From Pontibacter sp. HSC-36F09 (GTDB lineage: Bacteria > Bacteroidota > Bacteroidia > Cytophagales > Hymenobacteraceae), in assembly GCF_024171605.1 (NCBI RefSeq), contig NZ_JALKAA010000003.1, positions 186,001-250,000 on the forward strand: DNA of 64,000 nucleotides, in the 5' to 3' direction. A program made the position numbers and the translations under genes. A model generated the notes under the pieces. That model was not told the DNA's origin and made no database searches. It saw nothing but the letters and a program-made list of their open reading frames with translations. Below, piece by piece: positions 1 through 8,386 of the stretch (position 1 is its first letter; every line of letters starts with the position of its first letter).

Positions 1-1010
1 CCTACAATGTGGTCGGCGGGTACAAAGCCCCAGTAGCGGGAGTCGAGGGAATTGTGGCGGTTATCGCCCATCATAAAGTAGTAGTCCTGCTTGAAAGTAT
101 AGCTCGTGGCTTCGGCACCGTTAAGGTATAGCTTACCGTCGCGCACCTCGGCGTTTTCGTTGCGTTCGTAACCCACGATCACCTTTTCGTAGAAAGGCAG
201 TGTTTCAGGCGTAATGGCTACCGTGGCGCCTTCTTTCGGGATGTACAGCGGGCCAAAGTTGTCTTTGTTCCATTCGTACTTGCTCGGTACATGCGGGAAA
301 ACCTCGGCATCACCTTTACCCGACTCATCCATCAGGAGCGTAGCGTCTTTAATGAAATCGAGCTGGGCGAGGGCCTTTGCTTTCTCAGGAGATGTATCTA
401 CAATATAACCACCCTGCCACTGGATCACGTCCGTGATATCACGCTCTAGGAAAAACTTCTCTGCCAGGCGCTGCTCCGTAGAGAGGAAGTACTTATACTG
501 TATCTTCTCCGGATTCTCAGCAGCTTGGCCGTTGATGTATACCTGCATGTTGCGCAATTCAATGGAGTCGCCGGCAATACCGATGCAGCGCTTAATGTAG
601 TTAGTGCGCAGGTCATCCGGATGATGCTCCTCCGGTGGGTAGTTGAACACGACCACATCGTTGCGCTTCACTTCAGAGAAACCAGGCAGTCGGTATGACT
701 TCAGCTGAATGGCGTCAGAGTAGGAGGGGATGTTGGTGCCCCAGATGGTCTGGTGCGTGAGCGGCACCTGCAGCGGCGTGATCGGAGTGCGCGGACCGTA
801 GTGCAGCTTGCTTACAAACAGGAAGTCCCCTACCAACAGGGTTTTCTCCATAGAAGGTGTCGGGATGGTGTAGGCCTCGAAAGTAGCCCAGCGAATTAAA
901 CTGGCCGCTATAACGGCAAACAGGATGGCATCACCCCACTCACGTGCAAAGCTCTTTTTCTTTTTAGGCTCCTTACTAACGGGCTTCTTCTCCCAAAACT
1001 TTACTTTCAT
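1..1010 (-). CDS. lepB: Signal peptidase I, C-terminus cut by window edge
   Basis: Type I signal peptidase, a membrane-anchored serine/lysine protease that removes signal peptides from exported proteins. The N-terminus is lysine-rich and followed by one hydrophobic segment (about residues 27-40). The nucleophile serine is Ser53 in the motif PTPSMEKTL, and the general-base lysine is probably Lys140 in NYIKRCIG. The family box MGDNRHNSLDSRYWG is readable close to the window edge. The start is the ATG at 1010, 18 bases after dapB, so it is the last visible gene of a minus-strand operon. The stop lies before base 1. The long spacer between the Ser and Lys motifs and the final box is usual for Bacteroidota LepB proteins. 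Confidence 0.95.
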   Translation of the reverse strand, partial: MKVKFWEKKPVSKEPKKKKSFAREWGDAILFAVIAASLIRWATFEAYTIPTPSMEKTLLVGDFLFVSKLHYGPRTPITPLQVPLTHQTIWGTNIPSYSDAIQLKSYRLPGFSEVKRNDVVVFNYPPEEHHPDDLRTNYIKRCIGIAGDSIELRNMQVYINGQAAENPEKIQYKYFLSTEQRLAEKFFLERDITDVIQWQGGYIVDTSPEKAKALAQLDFIKDATLLMDESGKGDAEVFPHVPSKYEWNKDNFGPLYIPKEGATVAITPETLPFYEKVIVGYERNENAEVRDGKLYLNGAEATSYTFKQDYYFMMGDNRHNSLDSRYWGFVPADHIV

Positions 1011-1028
1011 TTATAAAGTGTTTTGTTT

Positions 1029-1745
1029 CTACAGGTTGAGCATGTCTTTCATGCCGTAAACTCCCTGGCGGTCTTTGAGCCATTTGGCTGCCATCAGGGC
1101 ACCTTCGGCAAAACCGGCACGGCTATGGGCAATGTGGCCCAGTTCTATTTTGTCTACTTCTGATGCATAAGTCACAATGTGGGTACCTACCACATCCGGC
1201 TCACGCTCCGAAATAATGTTAAGCTTCGACTTATCTGAATCATCGTCAGCCGCCCAGCCTTGCAGGGCAGGGTAGTTGGCCAGTATACCTTCGGCGGTAG
1301 TAATACCTGTGCCGCTCGGTTTATCGACCTTCTGGAGGTGGTGAATCTCACGGATTGACACCTGGTATTCCTTATAGGCCTGCATTTTACTGGCAATATA
1401 TTCGTTAAAATGGAAAAACAAATTAACGCCCACGCTATAATTAGATGCATAGAAGAAAGCGCCTTTGTTTTCCTGGCACAAAGATACAGCTTCGCTATAC
1501 CTGTCGAGCCAGCCAGTAGAGCCCGAAACCACAGGTATACCTTGTTTCAGACAGTAAGCGATATTGCCGAAAGCAGCTTCCGGGTGGGTGAATTCAATGG
1601 CAACATCGGTATTTCCCGAGCTGTATTGCTGCAGCGTTTCAGTGTTGGTATGGTCGATGGTGCCGGCTATCTGGTGGCCTTTGGCAAGGGCCATCTGCTC
1701 AATGGTTTTCCCCATCTTGCCATAGCCTATCAACAGGATTCTCAT
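1029..1745 (-). CDS. dapB: 4-hydroxy-tetrahydrodipicolinate reductase
   Basis: NAD(P)H-dependent reductase of the diaminopimelate/lysine pathway, acting in the cytoplasm and supplying meso-DAP for peptidoglycan. The N-terminus MRILLIGYGKMGKT carries the GxGxxG Rossmann motif (residues 7-12). The substrate-binding and catalytic region EIHHLQKVDKPSGTG is present at about residues 133-147 and includes the family's H-H and K-x3-SGT elements. The length of 238 residues matches the shorter DapB form of Bacteroidota. Its start ATG overlaps the stop of the upstream DUF5683 gene by four bases (ATGA), which indicates translational coupling. Identification is firm. Confidence 0.95.
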   Translation of the reverse strand: MRILLIGYGKMGKTIEQMALAKGHQIAGTIDHTNTETLQQYSSGNTDVAIEFTHPEAAFGNIAYCLKQGIPVVSGSTGWLDRYSEAVSLCQENKGAFFYASNYSVGVNLFFHFNEYIASKMQAYKEYQVSIREIHHLQKVDKPSGTGITTAEGILANYPALQGWAADDDSDKSKLNIISEREPDVVGTHIVTYASEVDKIELGHIAHSRAGFAEGALMAAKWLKDRQGVYGMKDMLNL

Positions 1746-2407
1746 TTAGTTCGCGTGTATAAAGTAAGGGTAAGGCCGGGCGTAACGCCGTTGGAGGCTG
1801 GCGTGCGGAATACATCGGGCTGTACACGCAAGCTCAGATTGTCACTCACGTCAAATTCGCGTAGGTGGCCGTGCACATACGCTTCTGCTATCTGCATGCC
1901 GTAGGCCAGCACCGATATAATAATGGTCAGGTCGCGGTTACGGCGGTAAAAGTCGCGGCTCGAACGCAGGTTCTTAGTTCCGACGGGCACATCGGCACCG
2001 TATATTCTGTCAAAATAATACGCGTCATATACCTGAACGAATTGGTCGCTGCGCCCTGTCCGTATGTTCAGAGCCGTCCGGAAGTCCTGGTACTTGTTGT
2101 TGTTATCGATGATAAAGTAGCCGAGCACCCCGCCCGTAGCGTAAATGATGGGCACTTTCCACCAGGCACCGTTGTATACCTGGCCTGCGCCTGGTATGAT
2201 GGCAGAGAAAAGCGCTGCACGGCCCGGCCGGCCCAGGTTTTTGAAACCACTCAGGAAAAACTGCTTCTGCTGCGCGGTATCCGCTTCGGAGGTTATGACC
2301 AACACAGAGTCCGGGCCGGATGTGACCACCTGCGCCCTGGCCTGCGACGGCAGCAGCTGCGAAAAGAGCAATCCCACCAATAAAGCTATACCTGGCGCTA
2401 ACCTCAT
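1742..2407 (-). CDS. DUF5683 domain protein, probable envelope protein
   Basis: 221-residue protein with an N-terminal signal peptide (residues 1-25, ending in SQARA) and a central segment RAALFSAIIPGAGQVYNG followed by hydrophobic stretches. This is the signature of DUF5683, which in Bacteroidota usually sits beside parAB and dapB. The central region (about 55-115) probably inserts in the membrane and the remainder is probably periplasmic. No catalytic motif is visible and the function is unknown. It is 9 bases downstream of parB and overlaps dapB by four bases, so it is cotranscribed. The conserved neighbourhood suggests a cell-envelope or division-linked role, but that is inference. Confidence 0.8.
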   Translation of the reverse strand: MRLAPGIALLVGLLFSQLLPSQARAQVVTSGPDSVLVITSEADTAQQKQFFLSGFKNLGRPGRAALFSAIIPGAGQVYNGAWWKVPIIYATGGVLGYFIIDNNNKYQDFRTALNIRTGRSDQFVQVYDAYYFDRIYGADVPVGTKNLRSSRDFYRRNRDLTIIISVLAYGMQIAEAYVHGHLREFDVSDNLSLRVQPDVFRTPASNGVTPGLTLTLYTRTK

Positions 2408-2416
2408 GCTATTCTC

Positions 2417-3334
2417 TTAGTAGTTCAGAATCTCCAGAATACGGTTCAACTCCTCTACCGATACAAACGGGATCTTGATCTCTCCTTTGCCATCGTTGTT
2501 GGCCTTCACTAGTATTTTGGTGCCAAATTGCGAAGAAAGCTTTTTCTCCACGCCCTTCAACTCATCATCATACTTGTTGAAGACCAGTTTTTGTTGCGGA
2601 TCGGGTTTTTTACTAGCATTCTGAACGTTTCGTACCAGTTCCTCCACCTTGCGTACCGACAGCTCTTCCGCCACTACTTTGCGGAAGATCTCCAGCTGCT
2701 TGTCGATGGTATCGATGTTGATCAGGGCTCTGGCATGGCCCATGCTGATCACGTTGTCGCGCAGTGCGATCTGGATATCCGGCGGCAACTTGAGCAGGCG
2801 CAGGTAGTTGGTCACAGTTGTACGTTTCTTACCTACGCGGTCGCCCAATTCTTCCTGCTTCAAACTGCACTCGGTCAGAAGACGCTGGTAGGAGAGGGCA
2901 ATCTCGATCGCGTTCAGGTTTTCACGCTGAATATTCTCGATGAGGGCCATCTCCAGCATCTGCTGGTCGTCGGCCTTGCGGATGTAAGCTGGAATCTCGG
3001 TCAAACCAGCCATTTTGGCGGCCTGGTAACGGCGTTCACCCGATATCAGCTGGTACGTGCTCTGGTCAAGCTGACGAACGGTGATGGGCTGGATGATACC
3101 CTGTATGCGGATAGACTCAGCCAATTCTTCCAGTGCCGTCTGGTCAAAATGTGTACGGGGCTGGAAGGGGTTCGTCTGTATCTGGTCAATGGCTATATCT
3201 GCGATGGTATTGACTTCGTTAATGGTGGTAGATTCGGCAGTTTTGCCGGTGTATTTGTTACCCTCCAGAAGAGAGCCAAGGCCCCGGCCGAGACCGCCTT
3301 TGCGTACTGCTGCTTGTTTCTTGTTGTCTGACAT
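2417..3334 (-). CDS. parB: Chromosome partitioning protein ParB
   Basis: DNA-binding partition protein that loads at parS sites and spreads as a CTP-dependent clamp. Residues 1-20 form a basic tail with RKGGLGRGLGSLL, the usual ParA-stimulating region. The ParB/Srx-type CTPase domain follows, with the QPRTHFDQ, GERRYQAAK and ENIQRENLN boxes (about residues 55-150), then a helix-turn-helix (KQEELGDRVGKKRTTVTNYL) and a C-terminal dimerisation region. The length of 305 residues is typical. It is 12 bases downstream of parA. No perfect consensus parS was found in the window, but two degenerate candidates lie just upstream of the operon. Confidence 0.96.
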   Translation of the reverse strand: MSDNKKQAAVRKGGLGRGLGSLLEGNKYTGKTAESTTINEVNTIADIAIDQIQTNPFQPRTHFDQTALEELAESIRIQGIIQPITVRQLDQSTYQLISGERRYQAAKMAGLTEIPAYIRKADDQQMLEMALIENIQRENLNAIEIALSYQRLLTECSLKQEELGDRVGKKRTTVTNYLRLLKLPPDIQIALRDNVISMGHARALINIDTIDKQLEIFRKVVAEELSVRKVEELVRNVQNASKKPDPQQKLVFNKYDDELKGVEKKLSSQFGTKILVKANNDGKGEIKIPFVSVEELNRILEILNY

Positions 3335-3346
3335 GTAATCGTAAGG

Positions 3347-4129
3347 TTATTTCGCCAGCGCAACGCTGTTCTTCTCTGCTATCTCACGGGCGAGGTTCAG
3401 GTAGCTCATCGCCCCCTTGCTTTCTGCATCGTGCAACAGGGCAGGTATACCAAAGCTGGGCGACTCACTCAACTTCACGTTTCTAGGTATAATGGTGTCG
3501 AATACCATCTGCTGGAAATGCGTTTGCACTTCTTCCACTACCTGGTTGCTCAGGCGAAGGCGCACGTCATACATCGTCAGCAAAATGCCTTCTATGGCCA
3601 ACTCCGTGTTCAGGCGCGACTGAATTATCTTAATAGTATTCAGGAGTTTACCCAAACCTTCCAAGGCAAAATACTCGCACTGCACCGGTATGATCACCGA
3701 GTCCGCAGCCGTCAAGGAGTTCACCGTGATCAGGCCCAGCGAAGGTGAGCAGTCGATGATGATGAAGTCGTATACCTCCTTGAGCGGAGCCAGCGCCTCG
3801 CGCATTTTCTCCTCCCGGTTGGGCACGTTGATCATCTCCACCTCAGCGCCCACCAGGTCGATGTGCGACGGGATCAGGTCCAGAAACTCGATGTTCGGTG
3901 AGTTCAGAATAATGTCCTGAATCGTTACATCCTCCACCATGCATTCGTAAATGCTGGTGGTAATACTGGCAGGGTCGAAGCCGAGTCCCGATGTGGCGTT
4001 AGCCTGTGGGTCTGCGTCAACCAGCAATGTCTTATATTCGAGGGCTGCCAGGCTCGCAGCCAGGTTTATGGCTGTGGTGGTCTTGCCTACGCCACCTTTT
4101 TGGTTTGCAACCGCTATTATTTTTCCCAT
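3347..4129 (-). CDS. parA: Chromosome partitioning ATPase ParA (Soj)
   Basis: P-loop ATPase of the ParA/MinD class that works with ParB in origin segregation. The deviant Walker A box KGGVGKTTT is at residues 11-19 and Walker A' ([10 protein letters not shown]) at about 38-47. The Walker B-like region [14 protein letters not shown] follows at about 120. The length of 260 residues and the absence of an N-terminal helix-turn-helix identify a chromosomal type Ib (Soj) ParA rather than a plasmid form. It lies 7 bases after the metallo-hydrolase gene and 12 bases before parB, in the six-gene operon. Confidence 0.96.
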   Translation of the reverse strand: MGKIIAVANQKGGVGKTTTAINLAASLAALEYKTLLVDADPQANATSGLGFDPASITTSIYECMVEDVTIQDIILNSPNIEFLDLIPSHIDLVGAEVEMINVPNREEKMREALAPLKEVYDFIIIDCSPSLGLITVNSLTAADSVIIPVQCEYFALEGLGKLLNTIKIIQSRLNTELAIEGILLTMYDVRLRLSNQVVEEVQTHFQQMVFDTIIPRNVKLSESPSFGIPALLHDAESKGAMSYLNLAREIAEKNSVALAK

Positions 4130-4136
4130 CTAAAAA

Positions 4137-4826
4137 TTATAGGTTTATAGTCTGACCTATCTCCATCAATATTAGTTCCTTGCCGGCCATCTGCGCCACT
4201 TCCTTCACTTCCTGGTGGTCTATCTGAATGTAAGGGAAGGTGTCGTAGTGCATGCCGATCACCTTGTCTACTTGCACAAAGTCAGCCGCCACCAGGGCAT
4301 CATGAATATCCATGGTGAAGTTATCGCCGATTGGCAGTAAAGCAAAATCCAAGTCAAACTGTTCCGGGATCAGCTTCATATCGTAGGTAAGGGCCGTATC
4401 GCCGGCAAAATAAAATGTCTGATTTTCTGTTTCCACCACAAATCCACCTGCTATACCTGCATAAGTGCCATCCGGCAAAGAGCTGGAGTGCACGGCGTTC
4501 ACCATTTTCACGGTGCCAAACGGCAGGGTCACCTTGCCGCCTGTGTTCATCGGGTGGGTCTTTTCTATACCTTTCTCCTCATACCAGCTCACGATCTCAA
4601 AATTGGCTACAATGGTAGCATCGTTGTTTTTAGCAATGCGCTCTGCATCATGCACGTGGTCCTGGTGACCGTGCGAAAGCAGGATGTAATCCGCCTTGAT
4701 GCTGTCTACGTCAATGTCCTTGGCTAATTCGTTCGGAGAGATGAACGGGTCGAATAGAATGCGGTGCTCACCGATCTTGAAAAGAAAGCAGGACTGTCCG
4801 TAATACGTTATTTCCATCGTTTGCAA
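4137..4826 (-). CDS. Metallo-beta-lactamase-fold hydrolase, UPF0173 type
   Basis: Predicted cytoplasmic metal-dependent hydrolase. The metal-binding signature is ILLSHGHQDHVHDAERIA (about residues 48-65), and further metal ligands are likely in AVHSSSLPDG, FAGDTALTYD and GMHYDTFP. The order and the length of 229 residues match the YtkL/UPF0173 family, whose substrate is unknown. It is the first gene of the parAB-dapB-lepB operon, with a -7 element about 40 bases upstream of its start. MEITYYGQ at 4817 is an alternative start three codons later. The link with partition genes is conserved context in Bacteroidota, not evidence of a role in segregation. Confidence 0.88.
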   Translation of the reverse strand: MQTMEITYYGQSCFLFKIGEHRILFDPFISPNELAKDIDVDSIKADYILLSHGHQDHVHDAERIAKNNDATIVANFEIVSWYEEKGIEKTHPMNTGGKVTLPFGTVKMVNAVHSSSLPDGTYAGIAGGFVVETENQTFYFAGDTALTYDMKLIPEQFDLDFALLPIGDNFTMDIHDALVAADFVQVDKVIGMHYDTFPYIQIDHQEVKEVAQMAGKELILMEIGQTINL

Positions 4827-4865
4827 TTTTTAATCTGTTAGCCCATTCCGGGTATAGAACTTTTA

Positions 4866-4873
4866 CAAAGATA
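4866..4873 (-). promoter_or_regulatory. Bacteroidota -7 element for the ParAB operon
   Basis: On the minus strand this reads TATCTTTG, matching the Bacteroidota -7 consensus TAnnTTTG. It lies about 40 bases before the start of the metallo-hydrolase gene. I do not see a TTG at the ideal -33 spacing, so the call rests on the -7 box and its position. Confidence 0.5.
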
Positions 4874-4897
4874 CTGTTTTTTGTACAGAACGTATGA

Positions 4898-4914
4898 TGT
4901 TCCACGCACGGAAG
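4898..4914. promoter_or_regulatory. Degenerate parS-like site
   Basis: Reads TGTTCCACGCACGGAAG. The left half, TGTTCCACG, matches a parS half-site (consensus TGTTTCACGTGAAACA with the C-for-T change seen in some phyla), and the right half is degraded. It sits just upstream of the parAB operon promoter. A second related sequence is at 5084-5095. Function as a ParB site is inferred only from similarity and location. Confidence 0.3.
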
Positions 4915-5011
4915 TATATATTTTTATCCACGATTTTGGGTGTTATCCACATTCCAAGCCGGGCTGCCGGAAAAGGGCTTGGTCAGGGAATAGGCGCATT
5001 TTAAGCGATAT

Positions 5012-5062
5012 AAACGCAAGCGGGTCCGACTGCCTGGTAAGCTGCCGGACCCGCTCGCTTCT
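5012..5062 (-). terminator. Intrinsic terminator after the DUF2382 gene
   Basis: A stem pairing AAGCGGGTCCG with CGGACCCGCT (5018-5028 with 5046-5055) lies downstream of the minus-strand gene ending at 5118. The T-rich tail on the minus strand is short, so it is weaker than the other terminators in this window. Confidence 0.55.
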
Positions 5063-5083
5063 TGGGTTCGATTCATCCATAAC

Positions 5084-5095
5084 GTTCCGTGGAAC
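5084..5095. promoter_or_regulatory. Second degenerate parS-like palindrome
   Basis: GTTCCGTGGAAC: two five-base arms (GTTCC and GGAAC) around two bases. On the minus strand it reads GTTCCACGGAAC, which is a parS core lacking the central TG. It is 170 bases from the first candidate and between the two divergently placed transcription units. It is listed as a candidate only. Confidence 0.25.
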
Positions 5096-5117
5096 TATAT
5101 ATTTTAATCCGCTCCGA

Positions 5118-5651
5118 TTAATGAGAGGAGCGTTCCGGTCCTTCCGGGCTGCTTCTCTTCCGCTCGACGCGTATTTCTTCCCGCAGCAGCTCTACGTGCT
5201 CGGTATTATGCTCTTCGGTACGTCTTTTGGTCACATGAATTTCTTCCACCACAAGCAGACGCTTCTCTACGACTAGCACTTCCTTAAGCACAGGTATAAT
5301 CATTTTATCGCCTTCGTAACGCACCGGTGGAGGAGCCACATCCACATACTGGTTTATTTCAACGCGCTCAATTTCCGCTTCTTCGTGTATGATGGGCAGG
5401 TCCAGATCCACATTTTCGCTGTACACTTCCTTGGCAATATGTACGCTGCCTGTTTCTCTTACTTCTTTATCCACCCGCACCTGCTCTTCTATTACTGGTA
5501 TGGTCTTGTTGTATTCAATGTCGACATCCAGTTTTTCCCGATCCTCCGGTGTATCCCCATTTTGTATGTCACGTCCTTCCAGGGGGGTGGACTGGTCTTG
5601 GCGCAGTTTCTCGTCAAATTCCGATTTAAGTTTGTCTGTTTTCTTGTTCAT
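5118..5651 (-). CDS. DUF2382 (YsnF/AvaK) stress-type protein
   Basis: 177-residue, highly charged protein with the DUF2382 signature: IPVIEEQVRVDKEVRETGSV at about residues 50-70, then repeated E/V-rich beta-strand units (IIPVLKEVLVVEKRLLVVEE, VERKRSSPEG). DUF2382 domains are found in YsnF and AvaK, proteins linked to general stress or desiccation, but no biochemical activity is assigned. There is no signal peptide, so it is probably cytoplasmic. It lies next to a second DUF2382 gene on the same strand with a terminator between them, so they appear to be separate transcription units. It is probably a diverged paralogue that lost the N-terminal domain of its neighbour. Confidence 0.8.
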   Translation of the reverse strand: MNKKTDKLKSEFDEKLRQDQSTPLEGRDIQNGDTPEDREKLDVDIEYNKTIPVIEEQVRVDKEVRETGSVHIAKEVYSENVDLDLPIIHEEAEIERVEINQYVDVAPPPVRYEGDKMIIPVLKEVLVVEKRLLVVEEIHVTKRRTEEHNTEHVELLREEIRVERKRSSPEGPERSSH

Positions 5652-5742
5652 AGTGTATGGGACCTAGTTTCATCAATTTACTACGGGCGTGGCAAGGTAT
5701 AGTTCCTGACTTTCTGCTTGTTAATAGCCAACGTCACTTCTA

Positions 5743-5782
5743 TAAAAAAACAAGAGGCAGCCACATGATGACTGCCTCTTGC
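5743..5782 (-). terminator. Intrinsic terminator after second DUF2382 gene
   Basis: The stem AAGAGGCAG / CTGCCTCTT with an eleven-base loop is followed on the minus strand by a run of T (5744-5750). It ends the transcript of the gene at 5803-6630. Confidence 0.85.
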
Positions 5783-5802
5783 CTTAACTACAAAACTTAT
5801 CC

Positions 5803-6630
5803 CTAAATATTCCGAGGGCTACCGGGTTTGTTACCCGGGGTGCGAAGGTTCTGATCTCTATCCCGATCTTGTTTATCTATTTCCACATCGGTTTTGCGTA
5901 CGGTACCTCTTACGGTTTCGTCCCGCTCTTCTGTGTGCTTGCTGATCTTCACCTCTTCTACTACACGGGCCTCCTTGTTCACAACAGGTACCTCAGCGCG
6001 TTCTGTGATATTGATCTCTCCTTCCTTGAAATTCTGGAAGTCACGGTCGGTAGCTGGTCGGTTCACTTTGTTGCGTTCAATGTCAAGGTGCTCCTCCCGC
6101 AAACGCAGGTGCTCTTCTACCGGGCGCTCTACGATGCGGCTTCTCATGTGCACGCCACCACGCTCTACTTCGCGTTTTCCCACATTCAGGCGCTCTTCCA
6201 TAATCGGAATCGTCTGATTTAAATCCCCGGTCGGTTCGGTGTGTGATGTGCCCTGTGGCGGTCTGTTCAAACCCGCTTGCGGACTCGTATGCTCGTCCAC
6301 GTCCACGGCACCACAAGAATCCAGTACTTCGGCTGCTCGCTCCGCTTCCTGGCGTGAATCGGCATGTACCGTAACTACCCAACCTTTGCGGGCTGCCTGT
6401 GTATGTTTGTTGGCGTCATCGTTTTGGCCAAATAATGATCCGAAGAAACCACTTACGCCGTCATTGTCTCTATTTGTTGTACTACCGCCCACATGCTTCG
6501 CTGAAGCGGAGGCAGGGTTTGCTATATCTACTTTATCACGGCCTATATGGTGCGTGCTTTCTAACTTCTGCACCGCAGCCTGTGCGTCTATACCTTCTTT
6601 GAAAATACCAATCACGGTTTGTCGTTCCAT
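5803..6630 (-). CDS. Stress protein: YflT-like N-domain plus DUF2382
   Basis: 275 residues from the ATG at 6630 (MERQTVIGIFKEG). I prefer this start to one 20 codons upstream because the family begins here. Residues 1-110 resemble the general-stress GSP17M/YflT-like domain (short alpha/beta unit beginning VIGIF and a later VTVHADSRQEAERAAEVLDS segment). Residues 145-265 form the DUF2382 domain (QTIPIMEERLNVGKREVERG, then EVPVVNKEARVVEEVKISK). The C-terminal tail is polar and likely disordered. It is probably cytoplasmic with an unknown molecular role, and the family is tied to stress regulons. The 540 bases upstream are gene-free, so regulation there is possible. Confidence 0.82.
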   Translation of the reverse strand: MERQTVIGIFKEGIDAQAAVQKLESTHHIGRDKVDIANPASASAKHVGGSTTNRDNDGVSGFFGSLFGQNDDANKHTQAARKGWVVTVHADSRQEAERAAEVLDSCGAVDVDEHTSPQAGLNRPPQGTSHTEPTGDLNQTIPIMEERLNVGKREVERGGVHMRSRIVERPVEEHLRLREEHLDIERNKVNRPATDRDFQNFKEGEINITERAEVPVVNKEARVVEEVKISKHTEERDETVRGTVRKTDVEIDKQDRDRDQNLRTPGNKPGSPRNI

Positions 6631-7172
6631 AGTTCTGTGTGTTAAATTGTACATTGAAGTAATTTGCTTTGAAAAGCCGGGATACTTCACAACCCCAATA
6701 TGATCATCTGCTGGAAAATCTATTTTCCTTGTTTCGATTTAAGATCTAAGCTACTACTGAGCCTTGTGCCTGAAGAGCAAGCCAAGTGTCCCAACAAAAT
6801 GTTGTGCTATCATTTTGTTAAATTCAGAATCTCGAAGAGAGCTATTTCATACTTATATAGCTTATTTTGAATTAAAACTTATCGTAGTCAATTATTTGAA
6901 AATTTAAATATATAGCATAAATAAATATTAATTTTCAAATAGGGCTCTTTGTCTTGATGCTGTATTTTTTTACGGCCTTTATAGGGTTTGGTTATTGATT
7001 TCTCAAAACAACAACACGAGTTTGTCCTATATTTAAATCTAGTGTTATTAAGATACAGCGGGTAAAAATGGGGCTGCCGCGGTATCAGGCAACCATTCGG
7101 GACTTGATGGCTGCAAGAACAGGGGGATGAGAAAAAAATGGGATGGTGGGAGATGTTTTTATTTCTCAGCAA
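6631..7172. other. AT-rich gene-free interval
   Basis: About 540 bases upstream of the DUF2382 gene and downstream of the DUF6438 lipoprotein gene. An open frame at 6888-7172 has low-complexity composition, no family resemblance and no plausible promoter, and is not taken as a gene. No hairpin terminator or clear -7 element was found. Confidence 0.5.
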
Positions 7173-7667
7173 TTATCGGATGGGAAGCTTTCTCTTTGCT
7201 TCTGCATCAGCTAAGCCCATAATCAGGGTATGGACTTTCTCCTGGAAGTCCAGCAGGAGTTTCGGTCCTCCTTCTTCCTGCTTCACCCGCTTAATCTCCT
7301 TGCCCGCCTTGTAAAAAGTTGTGATCGTGGAAGGCATGTCGCTCCAATTGGTAAGGTAAGTATCTTTAAGCGAGGTATAATTTAATTCCGCTATCTTCTG
7401 GCGGAGCTCTTCCAGTTGTTGTTTCGAGAGTGTAAAAACAACGGTGTCGATGACCGGAACATCGCTATACCCCGTGTAGCGGATGCTGCCATTCTCCAGA
7501 ATGGTTGCCTCGTAGGAGGGGCAGGTGCCGAGGCAGGGCGTTTTCTGGAAGTGCAGCAAAGGGGTGTCCGTTGATTGCATATTACTGTTCTGAGCAGCAC
7601 TGCAGCCAGTCGCCAATATCAGTCCCAGGCCAAGCCCCAGTTTCAGCAGGTATAGCAGTGTGTGCAT
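7173..7667 (-). CDS. DUF6438 lipoprotein
   Basis: 164-residue predicted lipoprotein. The signal peptide ends in a lipobox, LATGC, with the lipidated cysteine at about residue 22. The mature part starts with DTPLLHFQKTPCLGTCPSYE, the Cys-x3-Cys signature of DUF6438, and continues with strands typical of that domain (GSIRYTGYSDV, LEELRQKIAELNY). The two cysteines could form a disulfide in the periplasm. The function is unknown. It lies 14 bases after the lipoprotein gene at 7682 and is probably cotranscribed with it. Confidence 0.8.
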   Translation of the reverse strand: MHTLLYLLKLGLGLGLILATGCSAAQNSNMQSTDTPLLHFQKTPCLGTCPSYEATILENGSIRYTGYSDVPVIDTVVFTLSKQQLEELRQKIAELNYTSLKDTYLTNWSDMPSTITTFYKAGKEIKRVKQEEGGPKLLLDFQEKVHTLIMGLADAEAKRKLPIR

Positions 7668-7681
7668 AGCAGTAAATTCGG

Positions 7682-8281
7682 TTATTGCCCCTGGGGTAGT
7701 TTACGGAATTTACCCGCCTCTAGCACATAAGCTGCTGGTTCGCAGTAGGGGCACTCTACGTAATTGTGGGACGAATCCGGTGGATTGACGATAAAGATCC
7801 GACTATCCGGACTAAACTGCGCACCCGTGCTACTCTGTAACTTGTCGAGCACTTTACCGTCCTGGCGGTCTACCACATAATGTTCCTGGCAAGTGGGGCC
7901 ACATTCCATCGTGACCACCGTATACCTGCCGGCAAAGTTTACACCTTGTTTCAGGCCCTCCTGCAGGGCTTCGCGGAACTGGCGGGCGTCTGTAAGGCTG
8001 GCTTCATCCAAAGGAGCCAGGCGCCCCCGATACGCCTCCTGCACCCGAAATGCCTCGTCGCTCTGGTAGGCATCCATCCGCAGGCGGTAGCGCTCGTATA
8101 TTTCCGGATTTTGTTCTAGGGTGTCTGCCCCTCGCAGGGAGTCACGTTGCAGGCGCTCCTCCAGTTTCGGGTGCGTGCTGGCAATGGTCTTTTCTTCCTC
8201 TGTCTGCTGCTGACAGCCTGCTCCCAAAATCGCCACAAAGGAGAGGGGCAGCAGGAGGTGGGGTAGTGGGTTCTTTCGCAT
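7682..8281 (-). CDS. Hypothetical lipoprotein
   Basis: 199 residues with a signal peptide and lipobox LGAGC (cysteine about residue 23). The mature protein has a segment VNFAGRYTVVTMECGPTCQEHYVVDRQDGKV, where a Cys-x3-Cys pair again appears, and then FSPDSRIFIVNPPDSS, followed by a C-P-x-C-like pair (VECPYCEP). The pattern resembles uncharacterised Bacteroidota proteins that display a formatted value, but I do not recognise a named family. The gene is paired with the DUF6438 lipoprotein downstream. The function is unknown, and an envelope location is inferred from the lipobox. Confidence 0.65.
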   Translation of the reverse strand: MRKNPLPHLLLPLSFVAILGAGCQQQTEEEKTIASTHPKLEERLQRDSLRGADTLEQNPEIYERYRLRMDAYQSDEAFRVQEAYRGRLAPLDEASLTDARQFREALQEGLKQGVNFAGRYTVVTMECGPTCQEHYVVDRQDGKVLDKLQSSTGAQFSPDSRIFIVNPPDSSHNYVECPYCEPAAYVLEAGKFRKLPQGQ

Positions 8282-8332
8282 GGTATCAATATAGGTATAG
8301 GCCTATACGCAATACGGCAAATATGGTCAAAC

Positions 8333-8364
8333 AAAAAAGCCCCGAACTGTTTCGGGGCTTTTTT
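8333..8364. terminator. Bidirectional intrinsic terminator
   Basis: AAGCCCCGAA / TTCGGGGCTT stem flanked by A6 and T6. It is positioned to end the minus-strand yidC transcript; the flanking A and T runs would let it work in both directions. Confidence 0.9.
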
Positions 8365-8386
8365 GTCAGGTATAGCACAGAGGTGC

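Noticed and set aside
6888..7172. 94-residue minus-strand open frame in an AT-rich gap
   Set aside because: Low complexity, no family likeness, no promoter.
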